From Dipteris shenzhenensis (lineage: Eukaryota > Polypodiophyta > Polypodiopsida > Gleicheniales): 64,000 bases of DNA. Within the stretch, counting starts at the first letter, position 1. The number at the start of each line of letters is the position of its first letter. The notes below the pieces were generated by a model. The model did no database searches. It worked only from the letters and a program-made list of their open reading frames with translations, and was not told the origin of the DNA. The stretch is from NCBI GenBank assembly GCA_047967505.1, contig CM106540.1. The stretch is one strand, 5' to 3'. Shown piece by piece: positions 41,301 through 53,300 of this stretch. The translations under genes and the position numbers were made by a program.

Positions 41301-44300
41301 TCAGAGCCCAACCAACGGGGGTCACAGTGGCCTTGGTTAGACGCAGAGCTACGACTAGGAGATGTACCAGGACTATACCCTTGAGGGGGCAACAACATTC
41401 TATTGCTGACCTCATGCCTCCGCTTCCACAGCCTCATCCATCTTGATGTCCTGTTGCTGACGATGATGATGATGATGGTTATGATGATGATGCCGACGAT
41501 GATGCTGAGATTGATATGTATATATAGTCGGGATATGACTATGATGTACTTAGGACTTAGTACTTCCATTTTGCATTTTATTGCATTCTACATTGGTGTG
41601 GATGCTCGTTTAGTAGCTCCACTACCACAGCTCATTGTATTCAGGTTTTTTTGCAGTCTCATAGACCCATCGGTCTTCCAAAGACTTTAATAAACTTTCT
41701 TTCTTTCTTTCTCTGCCCTATGCCTCTATTGGAGCTGCTCTCTTCCTCCAAGCTGCACCGCCCTTTATTGAAGCTCCATTCTTGTTGTTATGACCTCTAT
41801 TCCTTCTCTCCATTGCCCTACAAGCATGGTAAGGAACAAGGCTACAAGACCATGCAAGGTTGTGACCACTTGTGTATTGCACAACACCAAAAGTGCATTG
41901 GATGAGTGGATGCCTTACTCCTACCACTTGAATGACGGGATAGTCATGAAAGGATCAGTCAAAGGTGATATCTTGCATGAATCTGTAAGCATAATGAGTC
42001 CATTTGGAGCTCTTATTCATGGAAGACGTATTCCCTTTGAACTTCGAGGAGTGGGAATCAGTTTAGTTATCTATAGGACGTTCACTGCAAATCATGTGGA
42101 TTTAGGTAAGCAAATGCATGCTGGGGAGAATTCATCCTCTTTGGGAGAGAAGGATGTGTATTGTTATAATGCAGCATAAACCACTCCAAGGACAACATCA
42201 AGCTATGGCCATTTGCAAAGCATTGTACCACCATAACTTCAAGACACGGATTGCAGCATGTTGGACTTGAGGACAATCATACAAGGACAAGATTGCAAAG
42301 GATGTTGGCATGGCCATGCATTTCACATTTGGATCCAAATTGGCATCCTATAAGGCTATGAGTCGATACCACTTATATTTTCTGGTGTGATCTCCTCCAT
42401 CTTATCTTCTCTCTTTCTATCCCATGCAAGTTTCTTTCTCCACATTGTGCACCCTCTTCCCATATTTTAACATGGTATCAAAGCAACGTTGCTCTTTCCC
42501 CTTCTTTACTCTTGCAACTTGGATGCCTTTGCATATTTTTGTTTCTTGTTTTCAAAATATACATATCCCATCACATGTTGTATTTAGCTTTTCAATATAG
42601 GATCTGGAAGAAAACAAGTGGCCCTTGATTCTAACGATGATGACGATACTGGGTTAAGTTGATTTATTGATGTTGATTAAGGAGATATCAAGAATGTGAC
42701 TATCACATCACAATGGGCTCTAAGGGATGTGTGAGAACACCTATTGGCCAAGGAGGACGGCATGTCAAAGTCCTTCATCTTTATCTTAAATGTTGAAAAG
42801 ATTGGCCAACGTGTAGCGAAGTGCATTCATAGTGCCAATATCATCCCTCTTGCAACATTGAAGATAGTAAACAATGTGTTTGACTAGTGCATGCATTATA
42901 TTATTTGGCATTTCCAGATGCTTGTTTCAAGAAATGGAGGACATACAAAATATGGTGCAATTTATTTTGATGTTTTCAGTCTGCTTTCATGTCTGAATTT
43001 TTCAAACAAAATATCAGATTTTAGGATTTAGGGTTTTTATTTTTAGGTTTTGGATATATATAGAGGTAAGAGGAAATGTCACTTTCAATTCTCACTTTCA
43101 CTTTTAGAGAGCCATAGAAACTCCCACTCTAAAAACTGTCTCACTCACTGCATCCAGTTTTATCGCATCTTCCATGGATTCAGCAAGAGCTCTGTACCAT
43201 GGAGCCATAGAAACTCCCACTCTAAAAACTGTCTCACTCACTGCGTCCTGTTTTATCGCATCTTCCATGGATTCAGCAAGAGCTGTGTACCATGATTTCA
43301 TCTTGTGGCTCCATTTGTAGATAGGGAGGAAGATATTTTTTTGGTCTTTCACAAGACCTCAGATGTCCTAGTCACATATATGAGAGCCAAGGATGACTTC
43401 AAAGATCTCATCAACTACATGCAAGATAATTTTGGTGCTTTTGCATATCAACTTGGTGAGTCTACGAAAAGATGGTTTCTAGTTGATTATATTATATTTT
43501 CACGGAGGAACCGAAGTTTGTGAAGCAGTTGGATCACTTTTGTGATAATCTTATGTAGGATGGGTTTATGGATGTGGACACCAATGGCCTCCTAGAATTG
43601 GGGATCACGGAGAAAACAGGCAATAGGTTTCTTTCTTGGGAGATGACCTTCATCTTTCTTCTCCAAGAAGGAGATAAGAGAAATAAGTCTCATCCTCAAG
43701 CACCCCCTCTACGAGATCTGTTGATGTCCTCATCCCCATACTGGACTTTGACCTATATATGGAAGAGACTCTTGACTAGGATACGGAGAAGATGGAAGTA
43801 GTTGAAGCATTGGACCTACACCAAACATCCCCGTACCAATGTAGTGCATACATCTACATTGGAGATAACCGACCCAACATTAGATGTATGGTCACTGTCC
43901 CTCCTCCTTGTTGATGGAGAAGAGTGCGTGTTCCTCCATGACATCAAGATGCCTTTTGGATTGCGGGAGGATAAGGCACTTGGGGTGCTATCTAGCTTTG
44001 ATGTTGACACAAGTGTCCAAGTTCCCAAAAATTTGGGATCAGATGACCATACAATGGAAAACTTTCTGTTGATGACATTGGCTACGTTGAAAGATGTAGA
44101 CAAGTCAATATGTGATGTGCAACCCTCTGATGCAGAAGCTTCAAGTTCTCAGACAAAACAGGATACAACTTAGAGCTCCATCAACATTGCATGACAAGAA
44201 GGAATAGAGCTACATATTCATATGAAGCAACATGTGTATCTTATTGTTGTATAGAGACAAATAGTGACAATGCTAGTAGGAAAAACATTCATACATTACT

Positions 44301-47300
44301 TCTTTCGTTGTCATTGATCAATAACTGCACACACATTTCTACTGGAGGCTTTAACTCACCACGTCCCTTCCCCAATAAAAGGTAAAGGAAAGAGGAAAAG
44401 AAAAAGAAAAAAACCAAAGGGAGGATGCTCATGAAGCCAATACGATAGAAAGAGAAAGATTTAGCTAGATTAGCTGCTAGCTACAATAACAAGTCGCAGT
44501 ATGGCAGAACGGCAACTAGACCAAAAACTTTGCCTGCCTTCCTATTTCATATGTGTTAGAGAATAGGAGGGAATGAATCACTCAAACATCCACCCAAGAT
44601 CTCTCCAACTCTTCCTCACACTCAACTCAGATAGATGATCACAGATGCAATAAACACTCACTCAGAGATAACTTAAACGGAGAGAGAGAAAGAGTATATT
44701 CATCCACCGGAAGGTGGGCAGAAACTGGCTCCAAGGGAGCAATACAAAACTCAGCGAAGTGCTGGAGAAAACTGATGGAACTCTCTCTCACAAACTGAAT
44801 CAGCTCTGAGTGCACAGCACAGCCTTGGAAGGAGGCTTTCAGTCTTGCACTGGATGCTGGAATGACTGAAGGAGTGGGCCTTTTATAGGCACGCCCTTTG
44901 GGTTGACCCACCAGCAGGGTCGGTACCCTGTCTGGTGGCCGACCAGATGGCTCTGGAAATCCGACCAGGGTTGGCCCTGGTCGGTGGCCCTGGTTGGGCC
45001 AACTTGGCCTGCCACAGGCCCCTATTTAAGGGTGCCCTGTGCAGCCAGTCTATGCAGCTGCAGGCGCCTCCAAGTGAGGCCCAAGGCCCCCTGTTTCTCT
45101 GCTGTTGCAGGCAGCAACCAGCCCGTGTGCTGGTTGCCTATGATGCCATCCTGAGTCTCTCTCTTTCCCAGCCCTCCTACCTCTCACTGCCCCTTGTCCC
45201 CTCAAATTGGGGGCTCACATGTGGGCACAGTGAGTTTCTAACACCCCCCCTCAATGTCACAACTGTGGGCCCATCCCCATGCGTTTGATGAGGTGCTCCA
45301 TCTGTTCTCGAGGGAGTGCCTTCGTGAAGAGGTCGGACAAGTTGTCGGCGGTCGGGTAGTAGATAAGCTTGATCACGTCGTCGATGATGAGCTCTCGAAC
45401 AAAGTGGTAATGAACTTCGATGTGCTTGGTCCGCGCATGGTACACTGGATTCTTGGCAATGGCTATGCAGCTATGATTGTCGCACATCAGCACTGTTGCG
45501 TCCTTCTGACACACGTCCATGTCTTCCAGAATCCACCTCAACCACAGTGTCTCACAAGCTGCTGTACACGTGGCTCTGTACTCTGCCTCTAAAGATGAAA
45601 GGACCACTGTGGGTTGCTTCTTACTCAGCCAAGAGATGGCACCAGATGCAAGTAAGAAACAATACCCTGTTGTCGATCTTCTGTATCAGCATCACCCACC
45701 CAATCACTGTCACAGAATCCGCCTAGTTCGATGTATTTGGTGTAGGTGATCCCATAGGTGCAAGTACCCTTTAGATACCTCAGCACCCGTAATCCTGCAT
45801 CCCAATGACTCTTCCTGGGAGAAGCAGAGAACTGGCATAATAGCCCAACTGCATAACAAATATCAGGTCGAGTATTGGTAAGGTAAAGCAAACTTCCTAC
45901 CAATCGTCGGTACAAGGGAGTATCGACCGGCTGAGATGTGTCGTGAACACTTAGCTTGAGCCCGACCTCCATGGGAGTTACTGCTGTCCTGCAATCCTCC
46001 ATCTAAAATCTCTTCAGAAGTTCTCTACAATATTTCTCCTGTGAAATGAAGATCCTGCCTTTGGCTTGCTTTACTTCAATCCCAAGGAAGTAATGTAATA
46101 ACCCGAGGTCGGTCATCTCAAACTCAAACATGAGTAGCTCCTTGACCTGTGAAATCTTCTTGACATGATCACCTATCAAGATAAGATCATCAACATACAG
46201 AATGAGTACCAGTCGCAATCCCTTCTCAATGAACAAGTAAAGGTTTGCCTCAAAAGGACTCCGACTTAGCCCTATCTTCTGAAAGAATACATCAATCCTT
46301 TGGTACCAAGCTTTGGGGGCCTGTTTTAGCCCGTATAACGCCTTCTTCAACCTGCAGACCTTTAATGGGGACCCTGGATCTTGGAAGCCCGGTGGCTGCT
46401 CCACGTATACCTCCTCCTCCAGGGTTCCATTAAGGAATGCGGACTTCACATCCATATGAAAAATAGGCCATTGGAATTGGGCAGCAAGGGCAATCACTGT
46501 CCGGATAGTAACCATGCAGGCTATGGGAGCAAAAGTTTCATCAAAATCCATGCCTTCAGTTTGAGCAAAACCTTTGACCACTGACCTTGCTTTATACTTA
46601 TCCAAGCTGCCATCTGATTTGTATTTAAGTTTGTATACCCACTTAGTGCCGATGACTTTCCGTCGCGGGGGCCTGGCCACTAAGTCCCAGATATTGTTCT
46701 TCAAGATAGCATCCATCTCTGCATGCATGGCAGCCTGCCATTCTGGATTGTCCTTCGCCTCCTCGAAGGTCCTTGGCTCGTCAAGCTGAGCCACCAATGC
46801 AAAATTCACGGATGGGGTCTTTTGAAGATGTTGGGACCGACACAATCCGGAACTGCTACTCTCAGGTAATTCAGTGACCGGAGACTCTTCCAATGTCCAT
46901 AGGTACCATTCGGGCAACCTTTTCTGCTTCTCTGTGGGGGAAGGAACTGGAACTTCTTCTGGAACATCCTGCTCTTCCTGAGTATCTTGTGGAACATCAG
47001 CTTCTAATTTTGCCACCTCTTGGATGGTCAACCTGGGGCGGGGTGGGTTCGGGGGTTGAACAATCTCCTCCTCCTCAATCTGAGGCTCCTCCTAGGGTTC
47101 AGGTTCCTTTTCCTCGAAGACAACATCCCGACTGATAAGGATTTGCTTCTTTACTGAGTCGAAGAGTCGATAGGCCTTGGATTCTTCGCTATACCCAACA
47201 AAGATACATTTTTTGCTCCGGGAATCGAGCTTGGTCCTGTCTTCCTTGTGCACATGCACCCATGCGTTAGAACCAAAAATGCGAAGATGAGTGATAGAGG

Positions 47301-50300
47301 GCTTCTTACCATAAAATGCCTCATATGGAGTCTTGTCCTTGACGGCCTTCATCTTGGTCCAGTTGAGAATGTGTACGGCTGTATTGATAGCTTCACTCCA
47401 ATAGGCTTTAGAAAGGTTCCTCCCTCGGAGCATAGCAAGCCCTGTCTCTGTGGTGGTTCTATGCTTCCTCTCGGCTACCCCGTTTTGCTGAGAAGTATGT
47501 GATGTGGTGAGTTGTCGCTTGATCCCACGCTTGCGACAAAATGTGTTGAACTCATTTGAGGTGAATTCTCCCCCTCTGTCTGTGCGGAATGTCTTGACAT
47601 CCTCCCCTGTCTCCTTTTCAACTCTGGCCCTCCCCTGTCTCCTTTTCAACTCTGGCCTTCCAGTCCTTGAACTTCTCGAAAGCCTGAGACTTTTTAGCCA
47701 AACAATATACCCAGGTCATTCTACTAAAATCATCCACAAAGAGAAGTGAGTACCTGGATCCTGCCCACAACGCTGTAGACATTGGGCCACAAATGTCGGC
47801 GTGAACCAACTCAAGTGGTTTGCTGGCCCGAAACGAGGCCTCTTGTGGGAACTTATCCCTGTGCTGCTTGCCTTCTAGACAAGCCCTACAGACATCATCC
47901 TTGCCTGTAATTGGAGGAAGTGAATCCACCATCTTCGACTTTGACATTTCAACCAAGATTCTATAGCTGACATGACCGAAGCGCTCACGCCAAAGTGAGG
48001 ACTTTCCGTTGTCTTCATGAACCAACATTGCACTGAGACGGTACAGTCCGTTCTCTTCAACTCCTTGAGCCACCATCTGTCCATTTGCTTTGGATGTCAC
48101 GGTGACCCTGCCATCTTGAAAGAGAACTGCCATGTTGTTTTTGTCCATCTGACTTACAGACAGTAAATTCTTGCAAAGGTTGGGTACATAAAGTACTCCA
48201 GAGATATCCTTCTCCTCACCCGCGGTTGTAAGGAAAGGAATGCTACCGATGCCCTTCACAAGACATGTCCGGCTATCCCCGATAGAAACTTTGGAATCCG
48301 GGTGTGTACTTTCCATGGTTTTGAACCAAGCCCTTCTGTTGGACATGTGCTTGGAAGCACCGCTGTCAACATACCAACCCTCTTTACCTTCACTGACTGC
48401 ATATGCTGAACAATGTTCACTGATTAAAAACAACTGTCCAGTCGTCACATTGGCAAAATCATTCTTAGGCTCTTCTTTGTTCTTGGCTTCTCTCTTCCGC
48501 TTCTGATCTGCCTTCTTCTTTCGGCATTCTTTGGCGGAATGGCCAAGCTTTTCACAGTAATAGCACTTCATTTTCTTCTTGCGGTCAGCATCCTCTGACT
48601 TCTTGGACTCCTTTGGCTGGCCTTTTCCAGGCTTGTCTTTGGCCACTAATGCCTTCTCGTCGGTTTGCGTAAAGAGTTTCTCTCGAGCCTCCTCCTAAAG
48701 CAGGAGTGGGCCAAGCTCCTCAAATGTGATTGGCTTAGTCCGTTGACCCGCACTGACCGTAGTCACAAAACTTTTGAAACTCCGTGGCAACTTGTGGAGT
48801 GTGAGCAACGCCAATTGACTCGAGTCCACCTTCTGACCAACCGCTGCAAGCTGGTCCCGCACGACTTTCACCTTTGTCAGATGATCATGCACACTATCAC
48901 CCTCATTCATATCAAGATTATAAAGCTGATGCTGAAGAGTAATGATACACGCTGTATTATCGGTTACATATAGCTCCTTCAGTATGGCCCACGCCTCTGA
49001 AGACGTCTCTGCCCACTGGATATGAGGAATCACAGCATCTGCTGTCGTGCCAATAAGCATTGCTAAGGCTTGAGCATCCCTCTCCTCCCATGCACTGAGT
49101 TCATCCGCATCTGCTTCAACTAAAACTTCACCTCTTTTGTCCACAATGTCCTCCGGCTTCTCCTCGGTCCCAATCACTATCTTCCACAGCTTCTGTGCCA
49201 ACAGATGGCTTCGGATCTTGACTCTCCAGATTGGATAGTTCGTCCCATCGAGCTTTCCAGCTTCACCAAAATTGGGAATAAATGAAGAAGGAAGATGACT
49301 GGAGAAGGAGGAAGGACGAGCAATGGGTGTAGAGGCTTCTGAACGCTGATCCATCTCGGTGAATAGCAAACTGAAAAACTGAAGCAAAAAAGATGTACTG
49401 ACCTCCTGTGCTAGCCTAAGCTGAAAACAGAATCGCCTTTCTGCTAAGGGACTCCTTCCTTCAGAGAGTGCTTTGATGAAGAAGAGTTGAGAGCATATAA
49501 CTCTGATACCATGTTAGAGAATAGGAGGGAATGAATCACTCAAACCTCCACCCAAGATCTCTCCAACTCTTCCTCACACTCAACTCAGATAGATGATCAC
49601 AGATGCAATAAACACTCACTCAGAGATAACTTAAACAGAGAGAGAGAAAGAGTATATTCATCCACCGGAAGGTGGGCAGAAACTGGCTCCAAGGGAGTAA
49701 TACAAAACTCAGCGAAGTGCTGGAGAAAACTGATGGAACTCTCTCTCACAAACTGAATCAGCTCTGAGTGCACAGCACAGCCTTGGAAGGAGGCTTTCAG
49801 TCTTGCATTGGATGCTGGAATGACTGAAGGAGTGGGCCTTTTATAGGCACTGCCCAGGCCCTTTGGGTTGACCGACCAGCAGGGTCGGTACCCTGTCTGG
49901 TGGCCGACCAGATGGCCCTGGAAATCCGACCAGGGTTGGCCCTGGTCGGTGGCCCTGGTTGGGCCGACTTGGCCTGCCACAGGCCCCTATTTAAGGGTGC
50001 CCTGTGCAGCCAGTCTATGCAGCTGCAGGCGCCTCCAAGTGAGGCCCAAGGCCCCCTGTTTCTCTGCTGTTGCAGGCAGCAACCAGCCTGTGTGCTGGTT
50101 GCCTATGATGCCAGCCTGAGTCTCTCTCTTTCCCAGCCCTCCTACCTCTCACTGCCCCTTGTCCCCTCAAATCGGGGGCTCACAGGTGGGCACAGTGAGT
50201 TTCTAACAATATGACATGGCTGCCAAATCAGCAGAAAGAAAAATAAAATAAAAGCTTCCAGTTAACAGACTTGGAATCACAACTGAAAAACAACGTGTGC

Positions 50301-53300
50301 AGTTCTCAATTCAGTGTAAACTGAGTCACAAAAGCAGCATCATAAAATCAACTGCGCGTAGCTTGGATTACCATCTATATCATATACGTACCAATCTCAC
50401 CAACATCCATCTGGTCACATTTGTAACAAATCCTTGTGATGAGACTCCATGCTGTGATTGTGATAAGCTTTGACGGTGAAAGGACAGCAATAAAAGCGTT
50501 ATTAAAGAGCTACGTTTAGTACCTTCACGCTCATATAAGAGTTCATACAGCTAAATGTAATCAGTTTTAAGGACTGCAGATGAAACAAGAATCTAGTATG
50601 TGAGCTTCATTGGCAAAGAGATGAAGTACTCAATATGTAGCCACTGACAGGAATATCAGACTTTGCAATCAAAACATGCCCCACACTCTCCTTAGCACTG
50701 AAAATCAGGTACTTGGCAATTATGTACCTCTGCATGCAAGATTGCACTTCAGGGACCCCACAATGGCAGTTTGTATGCAGCAAATCAAGAAGACGTCCAC
50801 CTCGAAGGTTTTTATGATCCACTTCTTGAATAAGAGCATGCAATGGTGCAAGCAAAATCTCAAACTGCCAATGGGAGAAAACATCACCAATTGCCAACAG
50901 AATCAAAAAAGCACAGATGTCAAGGAAAAGAAATTTTGCAAGCATTTTGCAAAGGCCATTTAAATAATTGATGAGTGCAATCTTTAACTTCAAATACAAT
51001 GCAGTACGATGAAACTTAAAACATAGGTTTTTGATAACCTTACTCCTGCTTGACCAAAATACACATATAAAGTTTTTTACCAATATGACAAGTACAGGAA
51101 TTGGAAGTGCCTATCAACAATCGATGAACGTTGGCTCTTTCAAAATCAAATACATTAACATGAAATCAAAGATAGCATGACCTTGGAGTTCAAAACTAAG
51201 CGCACACTCCTTGGCAGATAGGCAATGAATACATGTGGAACCTGCCCCAAACCTCAAGCTCCACTGATTCTTCCATGAATAGAAAGCTAGAAGAAAAGGG
51301 TGACTTTTCTATTCCTAAGGGATTTCCAAAGTCTCCTCCAAAAGGATTTCTGCAAATCAGTAACAATCTGAAAATTCTCCCAATGAGGAGCTCTAGTGGG
51401 CTTCCAACCTCTAAGGCTGAGCTGAAATCTCTTGGCATTACTAACCATATGTTGAAAGAAGGGAAGGCTCTTCTCTTGGTGCTCGATCAATCCATTCCCA
51501 CCCCCTCGGTCCCACTGCAAGTACTTTATGGGGGCACCTCCATAGAGCCAAAGCCTCCATGAGCCCAAGGGAATGTGACCTGGGTTAGGATCTAGATACT
51601 GTTGGAATGGTCACCTCTCCATCTGTAATCCCCCATATGAGGAGAGCATGGGGGAGGTAGACCTGGAGATATCGGGGCTGCCACATGGGCAGCTGTCAAG
51701 GCAAAGGGCAGGCCATGGACCTGCAAAAGAGGTAGCGAGCAGGCTGGAGGCATCTACGTGGCGAACTGTCTGGCAGAGGATATGGGCAGGCTCGGGGCCT
51801 GCATCAGGCCTGACAGAAGGACAGAACAGCCTCTGACTATGGCGGCCTGCTTAGCGCAATAAATGGGCAGGCATAAAGCCTGCAAACAGGCCTGCAATAG
51901 GCACAAGAAGGGGCAAAGGCAGCAGCCCAAAAGGGCCTGCCAAAGGCCCTTTTATAGGGCTGGTTGGACCAGCCAACCAAGTCAGTTTTGTGACAGACCA
52001 GATTGGCCAGTCTGGTCAGTAAGATTGAGCCAGGCTGGTCAGTTTTTGTCAGCAGAACTTGGGTGCTATAAAAGGAGGGCTTCCATGCCCTCATTCTATA
52101 TCTTCTGGAGCAGCGAAAGACAGGCAGACAGGAGCAACAGGAGACCTACTCTTGGAGCCTATTCCCGGAGGACCAAGAGGAGAAGGAAGAGCTGCAGACT
52201 GAGCTTGGAGGGCTGCCTACCTAAGCTGACATGCAGGGCAGCAAGGTTGAGGAGAGGATCACTCTAGACAGAGAGTCTACATTTGCTTGAGGTGGAGCAC
52301 GCGGGCTCAGAGATCTAGAAGTGCTTGACATCTAGTAGGAGAACCTTTTGGTATTGTATCCTGTCCTACTTTGTGGGCGGACGGAAATATAAAGAGTTGC
52401 TTCTATATTTGTTTCTGAGCATTATCTATTTACTGGCTTGCACATTAAGTTAAGAAGTATGTGATTCCACACCCCACACGCACACTGTGTGAGCTCCTGG
52501 GCAACACTATCAATCTTCCGCTGTGCGTACCCTCTGTTGGGTCATTTCTAACAGATACCATCCTAACTCCAAAAAGCATTGTTCCGCATGACCTACAACC
52601 CTGACAAGCTGAAATTGCCCACCTAGGCTGGTATCCAAACAGTAAGGTGGAAGAGATCCTTTGGACAAAGAGTCTACATACGCTCAGTGGAGCATGTGGG
52701 CTCAGAGTTCTAGAGGTGCCAGGCACCTGGTAGGAGAACCTTTTGGTATTGTATCTTGTCCAATTTGTGTACAGACGAAAGTATATAAGAGTTGCTTCTA
52801 TATTGCCTTTGAGCACATATACCTAGATGAATCCAGAAACATTCCCAAACTCATCCTCTAAAAACACAACATAGTGCAGTTTCAATCTCATGATAGTCAC
52901 TCACAAGGTTGAAAACCATAAACTCCATCATGCATAGCAGGGACTAGCTACTATGACATCCCCACTAACGTCATCAATGCCCAACAGTGGGTGTAGACCA
53001 TAGTATAAAAATATGCTCTCACACATACAAATCCGCACACCCACACATACTTGAGCATCCATTTATACAAAGTCTTCGTACTGAGTTTCTGTCGGCACTC
53101 CGAAGGTGAAGGGCAGACTCAACCATGATGAAGGCTAGCACTAAAGGAGAAGGCTAATCAAAAGGTAGTCCAAAATCTCTTCATTCAAGCTACAACTGCT
53201 TGTGAAGTCTAAACATTTTCATTTTAGTCTCTCCCCAACGAGCATCTAAATCTAAATCTAGTTGATAGGGCAACGCACCATTTAAGATAGAAAGAATTAT

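Larger units (their letters stand above)
35640..41715 (+). mobile_element. Full-length but inactive L1-type LINE
   Basis: It has a CT-rich 5' UTR (35640-36472), ORF1 (36473 to about 37858), ORF2 with endonuclease, RT and zinc finger (about 37871-41446), a GAT-rich 3' UTR and a TTTCTTTC tail ending near 41715. The order and domains fit an L1-clade element. Many stops look like C-to-T changes (CGA or CAG to TGA or TAG), and both catalytic centres are altered. A 270-bp foreign patch interrupts the RT, and about 450 bp is missing between thumb and zinc finger. It is antisense to GCP4. Confidence 0.9.
44554..50208 (-). mobile_element. Complete, recent Ty1/copia retrotransposon
   Basis: It is bounded by LTRs 44554-45243 and 49512-50208 that differ by about a dozen substitutions and one 7-bp indel. 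It is flanked by the 5-bp target duplication ATATG (44549-44553 and 50209-50213). On the minus strand the order is LTR, initiator-Met primer site, gag, protease, integrase, RT, RNase H, polypurine tract, LTR, i.e. copia order. Pol carries a 28-bp tandem duplication, a small deletion in RNase H and three in-frame TAG stops, so this copy is not autonomous. It has the same orientation as GCP4 in intron 3. Confidence 0.97.

Noticed and set aside
49868-50214. Plus-strand frames in the copia LTRs (83-104 codons, present in both LTRs)
   Set aside because: They occur identically in both LTRs because the LTRs are copies; they lie antisense to the element and show no domain.
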